Positions 12,601-25,200 of a DNA stretch of 64,000 bases are shown here, in pieces. The stretch is from Laccaria trichodermophora (lineage: Eukaryota; Basidiomycota; Agaricomycetes; Agaricales; Hydnangiaceae): NCBI GenBank assembly GCA_018417955.1, contig JACTVC010000010.1:322763-386762 (forward strand), in the 5' to 3' direction. A program made the translations under genes and the position numbers. The notes under the pieces were generated by a model. That model did not search any database and was not told the DNA's origin. It was given only the letters and a program-made list of their open reading frames with translations. Position 1 is the first letter of the stretch. Each line of letters begins with the position of its first letter.

Positions 12601-13752
12601 GCAAAACCGCACCGATCCCCCCGGATAGTGAGGAACTTGGGCAGCGTACACAAACACATACTCGTCGAGATGTCTCAACGCCACTCAAGAGTACCGAGAG
12701 TGGTATCGTTGATCAAGTGTTGATCACGACCAACTCAGAAGGCCAGAAATTCGTCAAGGTCCGTGTAAGATCAACGCGTATACCACAGATTGGAGACAAG
12801 TTTGCGTCTCGTCACGGACAAAAGGGAACCATCGGAATTACTTATCGTCAGGAAGATATGCCCTTCACGGCTGAAGGGATTGTGCCTGACATAATCATCA
12901 ATCCGCACGCTATCCCATCTCGAATGACAATTGGACATTTAGTCGAATGTCTTCTTTCGAAAGTTGCGACACTCATCGGAAACGAAGGTGATGCAACGCC
13001 TTTCACAGACCTAACGGTGGAGTCTGTCTCCACGTTCCTACGCCAGAAAGGGTATCAATCCCGTGGTCTAGAAGTGATGTACCACGGTCACACTGGCCGT
13101 AAATTGCAAGCTCAGGTGTACCTTGGACCTACTTATTATCAGCGTCTCAAGCATATGGTTGACGACAAGATCCATTCTCGAGCCAGGGGACCCGTCCAAA
13201 TTCTTACGAGGCAGCCTGTCGAAGGTCGAAGTCGTGACGGTGGCCTGCGTTTCGGAGAGATGGAGCGTGATTGTATGATTTCTCATGGTATCGCAGGTTT
13301 CCTGAAAGAGCGGCTCTTTGAGGCCAGTGATGCTTATCGCCTGCATGTTTGTGACATGTGAGTATGTTGAAATGATGAGTTTATAACCTAACGCCTGCCT
13401 TTCTAGATGTGGACTTACAGCCATCGCGAATCTCGTAAGCTTTTCCCAAGCTACGTTCAAGTTCTTTGCTGACGTTCCATTCGTTCTCAGAAAAAACAAA
13501 GTTTCGAGGTAAGTTAGTTACGCAATTTACATTTTTACTCGCCTAATGGGTGTCCTAGTGTCGTGCTTGCAAAAACAAGACGGCCTGTTCGCAGCTTTAT
13601 ATTCCTTACGCTGCAAAATTGCTCTTCCAGGTGAGAAATAAAAAGTAGAATTTATCCTCATAATTCCTTAACCCTCAATTTCACAGGAACTGCAAAGTAT
13701 GAACATAGCTGCTCGCCTTTATACAGTATCATCTGGTCGTATACGGGATTAA
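9652..13752 (+). CDS. RPB2: RNA polymerase II second-largest subunit RPB2
   Basis: Nine exons (9652-9661, 9718-10223, 10279-10569, 10628-11137, 11190-13357, 13407-13434, 13491-13508, 13559-13630, 13687-13752) join in frame to 1222 residues, almost exactly the yeast length. RPB2 forms the active centre of nuclear RNA polymerase II together with RPB1. Visible landmarks are the acidic N-terminus, the lobe/protrusion region, [18 protein letters not shown], the active-site region [34 protein letters not shown] in the hybrid-binding domain and the C-terminal zinc site (HVCDICG with ECRACK). The zinc site is split over four small exons. The first exon encodes only MSQ and one base. No disablement is seen. 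RPB2 is a frequent neighbour of the A mating-type region in mushrooms. Confidence 0.97.
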
Positions 13753-13856
13753 TATCGCATGTGTTTTTGTGTAACTTAATGAATGTACCGCTATGATATT
13801 CTACACATGAAGCCAACTGCTGTCATTATATATACTCTAAGTCCCAAGGCTAGCAT

Positions 13857-16287
13857 CTACCTGATCAAACCCTGACGCTCATCTTCCCCCCCATGATCTT
13901 CACCCGACAAACGGTTTGCCCTACGCTTTTTTGACGCATCCTCATCCTCGTCATCCTCGTCCCCAATCTCAAAAACGACGCGGTCTTCAGAGATTGTATC
14001 TGGTCGACCGGGTCTCCCCCCGACAAGGGTGGCGGCGTCATCATCATCATCGCGTTGTTGAGAACGAAGTTGAATAGATTCGAGATCGTAGTCTTCTGCT
14101 TCTTCGTCCTCTTGAGCGATCTCGTCAGACATAGCCAATGTAAAAAGTCAATATACGATAAGTCTGGTATATCTCATACGATGTAGAAAGATACTCATCT
14201 TCTGTTATTTGCAGTTGGTCGCCAAAGAAATGCAATCGCAATAAAGGATACGAGATAAAGAAGAGCCAGCCAACCATCCAAGAGCCACCACCGCACACGC
14301 CACGTCCTGGCGGCGTAGTCTTGGTTGAAACATTAGTTCGAGAAACATTGGAACGGGTCAAACTACCTTCTGCAAGTCGGCCTGAAAAGGACAGCGAGGA
14401 GACCACAAAGAAAACTCCAATTACGAGGACTGAAAATAAAAGGATGTAATACAGTCGTTCGAACATCTTGAGCTTGTACCGTTGTTTCCGCGCGCGGAGC
14501 TGAGCGATTGTGGCTATGTGAGACGTTGAATTACAGAGACCCCTTAGAAGTACAGTAAACATACCATTCAAGGCATACATAATCCACAAGAGAAAACCGC
14601 TTAAAGTGAAGGCGAGTGGGATGATGAAAAGAAGCAATATCAACGCGGAGGTCGATTCTAGTTCGAGTTCAACGATGCCAATAGCGTAGAGGACTGGCAA
14701 GTATCAGATCAAATTCATCACAAAGATTAACAAACACGTACTCCCAAATATAAAATGAGCCACCGCAAGGGCTTGACACTTGAGCATTGTCCGACCAAGA
14801 GATTCACAAACAACGTTGAGACCCAAGGACACAACAAGCAACATAAAAAACGACATGGAGTTGCGACCGGCATCCAAGATAGCAACTGCATTTGGATTCA
14901 TGGGTGATAGTGCATCGAAAACAGGAACTGGACGTGCCGACAATCAAAAACGCAGTAGACGCTGTACTTCTGCCATGGGCATTGAGATACCGATAATAAC
15001 CTGCCTCGCAATCAACGAAGCCTAGTATCAACCTAAACAAATGGCTTACCCCAGTTGGCAACCATCTCTGTTATTAGCAAGCCAACGAGTCCAGAAAGGT
15101 AATACTGACACAGTTCAAAGGAAGACTAAGCAGCAGGTAAAGCGGGGCTTACTTGGATTGGTAACAACTCTTGCATGTGCTGATAGCACAACCAAGCCCA
15201 GGTCATCCCAAACACAGAGTATACGATGAACATGGCGAAATAAAACTATGCAGCTCAAGTTAGAGAATAAAATTTTGCGTATAGTCCTTACACATACGTT
15301 AACTTTCGGATAGTCGGTTGCTGCTAATTTCCCGTCGAATGTATTCTTGAAAAGGACGAGGCCGTTATACGATGGATGACGGGTAATGTCAGTCTCCGCG
15401 GTAGGAGATTGAACAGTTACAGGAATGACAGCTGATGGGGGAAAATTTAAGAAGAACTTTGATGACTCGAGATACATACAACTCGCCTACACAATAAAAT
15501 CCAGTTTTACGGACCGGGTATGAGATCGGTGATGTATAGGAATATATGTCGGCAGGGCTAGAGTTAATTTGTCTTCTGAATGAAACTAAATAGCTAGAGC
15601 TAGCGCGACGACGCCAGGGTGAGTCGTAGGGGCTGGCAGGGGGTGTCGGATTTCCAGCAGGGTTGTCCCACAAGCTATCTGCCGTGATGGCAGACGTAGG
15701 TGAAGCGGAGGTCTTATTTGCAGGAAGATCAACTCTAGCGGACCAGAAGCTAGTATCGTTGATAGTTTTGCCGTTCGGAAGATCGAGAATGAAACGGCCA
15801 AGCTGTTCGCGCGTGCAGAACCCACTCAAGACTGCGCTGGAGGTACAAACATATATCTTCTGCTTTAAGCCTCAGTTTCAAAACGTAATTTAGGGAGTCG
15901 CAGGACTCACAGGCAGGTCTTCGTCTGTACTCGTCGCATTCCCGAGATACTTTGCATCTGCCCATTCGTATATCACCATTGCAAGTTGCCCTTGTGACGA
16001 GTCGGCAAAGCTGACTATCAGACGTGTCAGACAAACTGTACAACGTTGAAAGAAACGCAACATACCATTGATAAACGCAGAAGACCCTCCCCACATCCCG
16101 CTACATATTTGCCGAGAATAGTCTGACTGGCCGTTCAATATACACGCGCGAAATTATTGATGGTAGGAGATTGCAAACCTGTGTCAAGAATGGGAACCTC
16201 GTATGCGCGGGCAAAAGAAAGAAAATGGGATATTAGGAAGCCGAATAAGATGAGAAAAGTACCGAATGGCAGATGATAGGACGCCAT
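13857..16287 (-). CDS. PTM1/GPR107-type lung seven-TM membrane protein
   Basis: The gene starts at 16287 with a signal peptide (MASYHLPFGTFLILFGFLIS) followed by YEVPILDT. A long lumenal domain of about 250 residues follows, containing Ser/Thr/Pro-rich stretches and N-glycosylation sequons. Seven hydrophobic segments come next, including GRNSMSFFMLLVVSLGLNV, SALILLLFIIPLAFTLSGF and ERLYYILLFSVLVIGVFF. The acidic cytosolic tail is rich in Asp and Glu and ends at 13857. This architecture matches the GOST/lung-7-TM-receptor family (yeast Ptm1, animal GPR107/108), which cycles through the Golgi. Many short introns interrupt the membrane domain. It is convergent with RPB2 (105 bp apart) and divergent from SNX4. 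Confidence 0.85.
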
Positions 16288-16381
16288 GAGAGTGGTAGGG
16301 GAATGAGATGTGTTGACCTTTGTTTCGTATGGAGGACTCGACTGTTCAACGCAGTCGTTACGTAAGTAATTGCCGCTAATC
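16288..16381. promoter_or_regulatory. Divergent promoter, PTM1-like / SNX4
   Basis: The start codons of the minus-strand PTM1-like gene (16287) and plus-strand SNX4 (16382) are 94 bp apart, so one short region must serve both. No specific motif is assigned. Confidence 0.4.
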
Positions 16382-18221
16382 ATGTTCGGCGACGACGAGG
16401 ACGTTTTCGACAGCGTTACTTGGGAGTCTCCCTCGGTGCCCACATACGACATTGATGATACAATCACACCATCTGGTCCTGGCTTCAGACAGAGTACTGT
16501 CGGTGCTAACGACGACCCTCTGCAGCCCAAGTGGGAAGGCTACCTCCTCACCTCCGTCAAGGACCCCGTAAAAGAGCTCGCAGAAACGAAGGACGCGTAT
16601 GTCTCATACCTTGTCCAGGCGAAGGTATCCATATCATGCTCTTATTTCTTTCTTTGCTTATTCATTCTCCCAAGACCAACCTTCCAATATTCTCTACTCC
16701 CAACCCCTCAGCACGTCGTCGCTTCCAAGACTTCGTGTTTTTAAGAGACCATCTCGTTCGGGACTTTTCGGCTTGTGTTGTTCCTGCGTTGCCGGACAAG
16801 CATCGGTTAGGTTTGTCTCACTTTGCGATTATGAACGGCAAAAGCATTGACAGGGCGCCGTAGAGTACCTCACTGGAGACAGGTTCAGTCCAGAGTTTAT
16901 GGAACGTCGACGTCTGGAGTAAATATTTGTACTCAACACTTAGAATTTTACTCATGGTCTCAAAGCCTACATCGTTTTTTACAGCGACTGGCACGACACC
17001 CGACACTCCAACGGAGTACTCTCGTGCGCGCATTCTTTGAATCCACTGAATGGGCAAGCCAACTCTCCCTTACCCGGATTTATATTTTAACACAAACTTC
17101 ATAGCACGTACAAATGCACCAGCATGTTGCCCACCCACCAGGTCAAGAGCCGACTCCTGGGATCATCGACAATATCTCAGACACCCTGTTAAACGCTTTC
17201 GCACGCGTCCGTAAACCTGATGAAAGGTTTTTGATTATGCGCGAGAATGTTGACAAATTCGAAGAGAGTTTAGTTGTCTCTGAGCGACTTTATGGTCGCG
17301 TCCGCAGTCGAACAAGCGGTAAGTCTCTTACTATCTTTCCCTCTAATCCCGTTTTCTGGGTCTAAGGCTAAACGAGATGGCGATCCTGAATCCGGTGAAG
17401 ACCTTACGGCGGATTACCATGACTTAGCAGTCGCTGTCCAAGGTCTTGGATTCCTAGAATCAGGTATCACCGATCCCCTCAACCATTTCTCAAATACATT
17501 GCTTGAGTTCTCCGCTCTTCTTCGACACACGGTTCGTTTATCTCTTGTTCATCTCCCAGCAATCCTGTGATGAGTAGCTCACTTGTTAGACACAAACAAC
17601 GACCGACCCGTTTCTCCTCCATCTCCACTCTCTGCTCACGTATTCGCATGCAAACCGTGCTGTTCTGAAATTGCGTGACCAAAAGCAGTTAGACTTTGAG
17701 GAACTTTCAGACTACCTCTCTGGAGTGACTGCGGATCGCGACAGACTTGCTGCTGTCATCGGTGGCCACGCCGGAAGCACCGGTCTCGGTCTCGGTGCAT
17801 ATCTCAAGGATCGCGTCGATGCCATCCGCGGGACGGATGATGATAGGAGCAGGGTGGAAAAAATGCGAAAATTGGATATCAAAATCAAAGAGGTTTGTTG
17901 CCAATTTGCTGATTTTTTTTTGTCGATCCTTGCTTATCGTCCTTGGGCAGCTCCAAGATGCTGTTACAACAGCACACGAGACTTCAGATGCGTTCAGCGA
18001 TGAGACGCTGCGGGAGCAAGCTGTATTTCAGTACGCTAAGGAGGCAGAGATGAAGGAGATGCTTGGAAATCTCGCTGATGGTCAGATCGAGTTCTACAAG
18101 GCGGCAAGCATCGATGTTTTCCCATCTACCCTCCGCTAAGCTAAAAAAATTGATTTTCCAGGCAATGGAAGAATGGGAAAGAATAATACCAATTATTCAA
18201 CGCATACGTGTGGACGTTTAG
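16382..18221 (+). CDS. SNX4: Sorting nexin 4 (SNX4/ATG24), PX-BAR
   Basis: Exons begin 16382-16624, 16675-16810 and 16864 onward. The PX domain carries the lipid-binding core RRRFQDFVFLRDHL, followed by LPDKHRLEYLTGDRFSPEF and RRRDLHRFLQRLARHP, which binds PI3P on endosomes. The C-terminal 300 residues are a helical BAR region (DKFEESLVVSERLYGRV, LDFEELSDYLSGVTADRDR) ending at WERIIPIIQRIRVDV. Snx4 recycles SNARE cargo from endosomes and supports selective autophagy. One intron (17054-17104) must use a GC donor: no GT is available and the unspliced frame stops. SNX4 ends 21 bp from the end of REV7, convergently. Confidence 0.9.
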
Positions 18222-18242
18222 GGCTTGTGCATGTGTATTATA

Positions 18243-19337
18243 CTATATCTTAATTTCAGGTTTATTCTTCGCTAACTCGGCTTTCTTTCTGAGTAAATAC
18301 TTCTCGCGCTCCCGTTTCACCTTTTCCCCCGATTCTTGGACAGCAAGCGAAAGCTACCAGGAAAAAAGAGTAATCAGGCAAGTCCAGGCAAAAAAAAATG
18401 AAAGGCCGTCACATTTATGATGCCCGTGTTGACTGCACGAATCATGTGTAGTTCCGCTTTATCAGACGCACCATCCGTAGTATGCTGTGTATCTGCCGGA
18501 ATCCACGGTGGAGGGTCCTATCACCTGTGAGACTCTTGGAGGTGCATTACTCAACGTCACTGACTTTGGTTTGCGAGACTGATGGCGCTTCACCATCCTT
18601 CAATTCAAGAACGACGGCGAACGATATATTGTCTATGAATATTCTTTAGTGGAATGTTCCAAATCCATTGATTTTCAAGATACTCACCACCTAAGTACAT
18701 TTGCCCTATCTGCGCTTCGATCATGCTGAGTTTGACAAGGAAGGAGCGGAAGTATTGAATGAGGGATGTTGAAGTCATGGCACCCTCCACACTGTAAAAG
18801 GCTGAGTTGTTGCTGATACTTGGTTTATACGGCGGCTCACCTGACGTTCTTATTGAACGACTCCACTTCCACCATATTTTCCACGGAAAATATAAATCGT
18901 TCCAATGCAACCTCTTCCTTATCCTTGATGACGACAACGACTTTGTCGACAGTCCCCTGGCTAAACTGTGAGTTGCTCACAGGTGCGTTCCTAGCCACCA
19001 GAACAAACGTGGGCAAGTTCATCTCCTACAGCTTTTGCAGCGCCAGAGATGTAGTCATTCAAAGCAGGATGCCGCGACTGAAAGACGGGAGTTTCATACT
19101 TCTTGCGACGGACGAAGAGTTCTGCTGGGTATATCTGTCGCACGTAAAGAATCGTATGGATGGCGACCTCGACTTGTGGCGGCAGTCAGTAAACACTGGG
19201 GAAATCGCTGGGTTGTCGTTGCGCACTGAATTCCGTGATTCCTGCTACCATTTCTGTAGGCTACGAATCAAAAAGGACACACAATATGGTAGGCTTTGTG
19301 CGCACTTACGGTTGAAGGATATGGGATCTTCAGACAT
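18243..19337 (-). CDS. REV7: REV7/MAD2B HORMA-domain protein
   Basis: The spliced protein of about 255 residues starts MSEDPISFN at 19337 and continues EFIEVAIHTILYVRQIYP, then ELFVRRKKYETPVFQSRHP. The HORMA core is seen in GTVDKVVVVIKDKEEV, LERFIFSVENM and LIQYFRSFLVKLSM. The safety-belt strands are ISFAVVLELKDG and PPWIPAD, before the final exon NLSLAVQESGEK with a basic tail. REV7 is the regulatory subunit of translesion DNA polymerase zeta (with REV3) and binds partners through its HORMA fold. All introns are short GT-AG; one donor is GTCAGT. Gene structure and motifs look intact. It is convergent with SNX4. Confidence 0.88.
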
Positions 19338-19657
19338 GACAATTACAGAGTGAGGGTCACCTCAGTGTAAATAAATAAATCTCTGTATGCCTCTACCTCC
19401 ACCCTCAAATTGCTTCAATATCCTACTACAGATTGCGTCCCCCGTGCTCTACGCGTATAGCTACGTACACTGCATACTTGAAACATGATTCGGCCGGTAC
19501 TGACACTGGAAAACGAGATTATTGGCTTTGAGTCTTGAATTACGCAATGGACTGAACAAGGCAATTTGAAACTGTCGTTTCCATCGGAATAACAAAAAGA
19601 AGTGGTGACTGCTTATTAGAAGAAAATACCGTACTTGGGCATTACAGTCTAGTTTAA
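19338..19657. other. Intergenic, no gene seen
   Basis: This gap lies upstream of REV7 and downstream of the ADCK-type kinase gene. It is mildly AT-rich and no coding, repeat or RNA feature is recognised. Confidence 0.4.
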
Positions 19658-22058
19658 TTAATCTAGGGTATGGGCCTGGGTTTGTTGAAAGGTTCGCGCA
19701 AAATGAGGATCTCGGTGTGGTATACATTTTCGTGGGAGGCAAACTTCTAAATGCTCGGGCAGAACCTGCGCATAGATTCCAGGGGTTAGTGATGTTATAA
19801 TGACGCCAGCTAGACTTCCATACCAGTCATACTTGATTATATCATCTGCGTTGACAATGGCTGAAGAGATGAAGGAACGAGCCTCAACCCATACCCAAAC
19901 CTAACAAACAATGATGAGAAGGGGAACAATGCAAGCCTTGATTTTTGTCAAATACCTTCAGCAAGGCGCCCAGGTTGCTTGATGGCAAGTCTTTATTGAA
20001 AGATTCCTTCGTAGCCATCTGCCCTCCCAGCTGCCTTAAGATTGGCAATGCGCTCGCAAACAGGTCCATCCCTGGATCCAACCGTCGACCGATCCCCTCC
20101 AATAGCAATACGGATATCACCGTGTTGATGAAATCGCCTTCCATCTTAACATGGTGTACCCTCACCGCCTTCAATACCTCCGTAAGCAAATCCGAAATCT
20201 TGATTTGGCCAAGCGAGAAAGTTTTTCGCTTGACATTCAAAACAAGGTGCTGCATTTTCAAGGCGAACGTTTCAGTGTCAATGGCGAGCTCGGGGGATCG
20301 TGATCGTTCGATCATAAGTTGTCCGGTTCGATAGCCATCGAATTCGGCCACGGCGCGGAAGAGGTCGAGAAAGTTTCTTCGGTTATGGGCATCGAGGGTG
20401 GTGACGAGCCCAGCGTCGATGAATACGATTTCTGGAACATATCCAGATTCGTGGAGACATTCAAGTTCTCGGTGCCATTCGATGGGCGAGTTTGAAAGAG
20501 AGCGCAAACGCGCGACAATGCTGTCAGATTCTGAGTCACTAACTGGTGTGGCCGAAACTGGGAGGCCCTGTCCATCCGATTCGTTTTTGTGGAACATTTG
20601 CGCGTAAAGGTTCTCGAGCAGTATACGGGTAGTCAACGGTTTGCTGAATTTGATCATGATATTCCCCGGGTGAAGATCGGAATGAACAAAGTTGTCAAGG
20701 AGGAGCATGTTCTGCAGCCATTGGTGAGTGTGGAGATCATAGTGTGCTGAAGGCATACCAGGAACGCATCCAAACCAACAGTGGCCACTTGTTCGTCATA
20801 TGGACCACCTCCGTTGCGTAAGAAAGCTTCTAGTGGAAGGGCGTTTTCGTACTCTTCTACAAGCAGATCTTTTGTCGACCACAGTTTGAGGGGCCTCGGA
20901 AACGTTACGGGCACCTTTCTCGGTGCAAAGTTGTTCTCAAAGGCAAGCAAGTTGTCGGCTTCGTTTCTAAGGTCCAGCTGCTGGTGCATCATTGCGCCAA
21001 AAACTTGGACTTCTTCAGGAAGAGACAGCCACTGCATTGCAGGTAGGATTGATATACACCGTGCAAAAAAGGCCATAATGGAGAGGTCACGAGAGATTGT
21101 TTTAGCTACATGCGGATGGAGAATTTTGATGGCCACAGACGCGGTTGGGACAGATGGAGGAGGGTCTTGGCGAATAACAGGGCCGAGGGGCCCCGCGGGT
21201 GATTTCCGCGTCCTGCGTGGACCAAGGTAGGAAGGGGGAAGAAGGGTTTGTTTAAGAGTTGCTCGATAAACCTTCACGGATATAATATAGATGAATAACG
21301 AAAAAAAGGTTGACCAAAACGCACTTGGGCAATGGCTCCAGAACCAATGGGAACTTGATCAAAGTGCTCGAATACTTGATCAAACGGCCTTTGGAAGACC
21401 TTTTCAATTACCGCCTTGGTATGTGACAGTGGGTGGTTCCTTCCCTGTGAATGAAGGGAGCCTAGGCGTTCACAGAGGCATGTCGGAAACAAGTCGGCGC
21501 GAGAGCCAGCCCATTGTGCCAACTATAGAATGGATTGGTTAAATAACGAAGGAGGAGAAAGGTCGATACCTTGATGAAGGTAGGACCTGCGGATTCCATT
21601 TGATGAACCAGAAAGCCATACCACCAAATGGCACCCCATCTATCGCCTTTGTATTTTTTCTTTGGTTTTCCGACGAGTAACATTGGACTGGATACTATGA
21701 CTGGGAGGAAGAGGGCGAACAGGTAGATGAAACGCTTTGCCGTCAACAGAGGCTCCCATATTGTATCGCGGAGGATGTCTAGAATTCTAGTTAAGAGAGA
21801 GCGATGTGACTCTGAAGGCGAGAAGATGGTGGGATTCAGGTTTGTAGGAGGACATGGAATGATGGTGGGTGACGAGAATATGGTGGGGATTTGAGAACTA
21901 TGCCTTGGGATAAGATAGAGAGTGATGCCTGCTGCAATTGGGATCGCCCAGAGTATTGATCTTCTTCCGCGGGGTATAGGCGATGGCATGAAAAAATGAG
22001 GATATTTGGCATGGCCAAGTTTTGACCATCTTGTTGACCTTGTGAGAGTTCGTAGCAT
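19658..22058 (-). CDS. CQD1: ABC1/ADCK (UbiB) mitochondrial kinase, YPL109C/CQD1-like
   Basis: The gene starts at 22058 with a basic, Ser/Thr-rich mitochondrial-type presequence and a hydrophobic segment (ILWAIPIAAGITLYLI). UbiB family marks follow: FIKLAQWAGSRADLFP (normally K-x-G-Q), GSGAIAQV as the A-rich loop, a catalytic Lys in SVAIKILHP, NEADNLLAFENNF, the catalytic loop VHSDLHPGN and the metal site VFIDAGLV. Yeast Cqd1 (YPL109C) is a mitochondrial inner-membrane UbiB protein affecting coenzyme Q distribution; human ADCK2 is related. In this copy an Ala replaces the Gly of the KxGQ motif. YPL109C homologues are reported neighbours of the mushroom A locus. The C-terminal exon after 19900 is read to TAA at 19658, but the last splice choices are less certain. 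Confidence 0.88.
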
Positions 22059-22241
22059 CTAAAAGCAGAATATTGAAATGACGTCAAATGTTACGTTCAT
22101 CTCTTGTTGACGTTTGTTGGCGCGATATCTCCATCGCCTATGTAATTCCGTTACTCAGAACAACTTTCTTTCCGCCGTTCACTCTCCTCACTCTTGTTGT
22201 CTGCGTCCCCGCCTCCGCAGTTTATTCTGCGCTCGCGGTCT
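22059..22241. promoter_or_regulatory. Divergent promoter, CQD1-like / glycogenin
   Basis: The start codons of the two divergent genes are 183 bp apart. The strip is pyrimidine-rich on the plus strand toward the glycogenin start, a common feature of fungal promoters. No specific operator is identified. Confidence 0.35.
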
Positions 22242-25200
22242 ATGGCCAGCCCTTATGCCTTCGTTACCCTTGTATCTTCAGATTCTTACCTTCCTGGCGC
22301 TCTTGCCTTGGTCGCAGCTCTCAAGGACCTTCACAACTCGCCACCAGTAGAACCGGAGGTTGACTTCCAAACGATCTGTCTCGTTACTCCAGAATCAGTC
22401 GATGTATCCACCATAAAGCTCTTGAGGAGTGCTTTTGACGTCGTCATTGGTGTCGAAATTCTTGAACATGAGAACATTAAGGGCTTAAAACTTCTTGGTG
22501 AGCATTCTATTCACTCTACATCCCATCGCCTACTTTTTAGAAGGAGCCCCTGACCAATTCGGGGTTCACGTGCATCGCAGATTATCTTTGTCGATCTCCC
22601 CCCCTGAGAGCGTTGCAAATTGATTTTATTTCTTTTCAGGCCGTCCCGACCTCACCACTGTCCTTACAAAACTTCATATTTTTCGTTTAACACAATATCA
22701 AAAGATCATATTCTTGGACGCAGACGTCCTTCCCATTCGCTCAATTTCTCATCTTTTCAATTTGCCCTACGAATTCTCTGCCGTACCCGACGTTGGTTGG
22801 CCAGATATTTTCAACTCTGGCGTGCTGGTTTTGTCACCTGGGGAGGACAAATTCAACCAGTTGAATGAACTCTTAAAGTCCAAGGGCTCCTGGGATGGCG
22901 GAGACCAAGGCATACTCAATGAGTGGCGAGGTGGAGATTGGAACAGGCTGAGCTTCACATATAACACCACTCCAACCGCGGCATACACGTTAGTCCCGCT
23001 ATCCCTCTTATCTTTACGGCAACGTCTAACACTCTTTTAATGTTTAGCTACGCCCCTGCATACGAAAGATATGGTTCCCAGATATCGGCTATTCATTTTA
23101 TCGGAAAGAACAAACCCTGGAATTCCATTTCTTCTCGCCCTCCATTCTCTAATCGCGAGCCATCACACTTAGATGCTCCTCAACAAAGTTATGATTACGA
23201 GTCTCTCGTTGACAAATGGTTTGACATATACGACAAGCGTTATCGTTCAGAGCCGATAATCCCACAATCTTCTTTTGCGCTAAAGCGTTACTCTTCAGCA
23301 TGGGATAAAAATGCTGCTGCAGAGGAAGCGGGCCCAACAACCCTGGACCCGAGACCTGTCCTTGGTTTGGAAGATCTTCGGACCTTGGCCATCGAAGGTC
23401 TCAGCAAGTCAACCGTTACATCCTTTGGCAATCAGTTTGGTTATGGCGAGTATAGGAGCATGCCTCTGGAAGGCCGCATCGACTTGATGCGTCCACGCAA
23501 AGACCCAGAGCTCAAGGAAAGCGTCTCAACGAAAGCCGAAGGCTTCAAGAAAGCTCAAGACAAGGTCCCAGTCCAAAGTGTCCTATTTGATCTCAACCTC
23601 CAAGAGACACCAGTCACCCCTCGGTCTGCACCGTTTCCTCTTCCAGAGGATATATCGAGGTGGCATACTTTACCTACCCCTGGACCAACTGAAATCCCGT
23701 CAAGTCCTCGTTTGCGTGTTGTTTCGCTGCCATCCACACCTACTCCTCAAAGCCGTTTTGAAGTCGCATCTTCTAATGTGTATCCCATTGATAAAAAGCC
23801 AGAGGACAGATCCAACCCACGTGAAATTTTTGGGGAGGGTCATCCCCGTCACCATCATCACGGCCAGCATGAACACCACACGCAATCAGGACATCAGGAT
23901 TCCAATGCGCAGCAACAGTACACTCCCGCATATTTCGATGTGCAGCCGAAGGCCATTTCCGTGCAACACACCCAACAGCACCAACAGCGTAAAGACCAAG
24001 TCGAGGCTCCTGCCTACCCTCAGCCTCAGTCACGGGACGATGAGGATAGTCAGCGCACCGAACCGCAGAATCACGAGCGTTCCCATCAAGGAGAGCCACA
24101 GCGGCCATCTTCCCCTCCCATGATGGTTTGGAACGCTGCGGTTGACCCGCCTCCAACAACGAGTCCTCCTCCATCTGTATTCCCCACAGATACATACTTT
24201 CCCAATGTTTGGGATAAGACTCCGTCCCGACAGAACGATCAAACTCAATCGGGACCTTCTCCGCCTGATTCAGCAGGTTTCTTCCAATCTCCTCCTCCAT
24301 CAGAAATCCCAGCTTCCTTGCTTCAACAAGGTCATTACCGCAATGTTACTGGCGAGAGTTCTCTAGGAGTCACTCCAAGTCCCGACCGCGGCAAAGTTAA
24401 GAATGTCTTTCCATGGGAAGAAAAGCCGCGTCAATTGCCCGCACGTGTGTTTCCTGATTCCGATGCGCCGCCACCTGCCCTGTTTCTCAGTCCGGAAAGT
24501 CCAAGCCAAGCATCGACTGCCGCTCCTAACACTCCAGAAGCAGCAATTACGAGACCCCGTATTCAGCCTCTTTCGCCATTATATGGTTTACCATCGAGTT
24601 TGACGTATGCGAACGCTTGGGACACAGTCCCAAGCATTCAAAAGTATGCATCCCAACTTGTGCGCCAGCCACAGCCTCCCCCGCTAGCGCCAGCGTTCGA
24701 CGAAGACGGTTGGAGAAGGGATCGCAAGAAAAACCGGGATGAGCGAGCAGAGGTCAACAGTCGTGATGGGGATGATGAAGATAATGCGGACGACGACGAC
24801 GACGACGACGAACCCGCCGGCGCTGATAGTGACGGAGAATCGGTGACAAGCACAACAAAACGACGATCCAGGAGTGGCTCATTGACATCACATTCGCGCA
24901 AGCCAAAGAAAGAGTATCGCCAGTTCGGCGTTCAGACGATCCCGCGTGAGAAGCGTGAACAGGCCGTTCAGGCTGTACAAGACCCTCCTCCACCGCCTAA
25001 GCAGGAGAAGGAAAAGAAAGCAACTATGCATTCGAAACGGCAATGGGCCCCATCCAGTGGGTCCAATCTGCTTGCACCTACCACGATACATGAAATGAGC
25101 AGCGGGCATGATGCCCGTATGAAGTCGACTGCAAACGCCGAAGCGAAGTCTTCACCTGTATCCGAACCGTCTCATCCCACGTTATTAAGGCTTTCATCGT

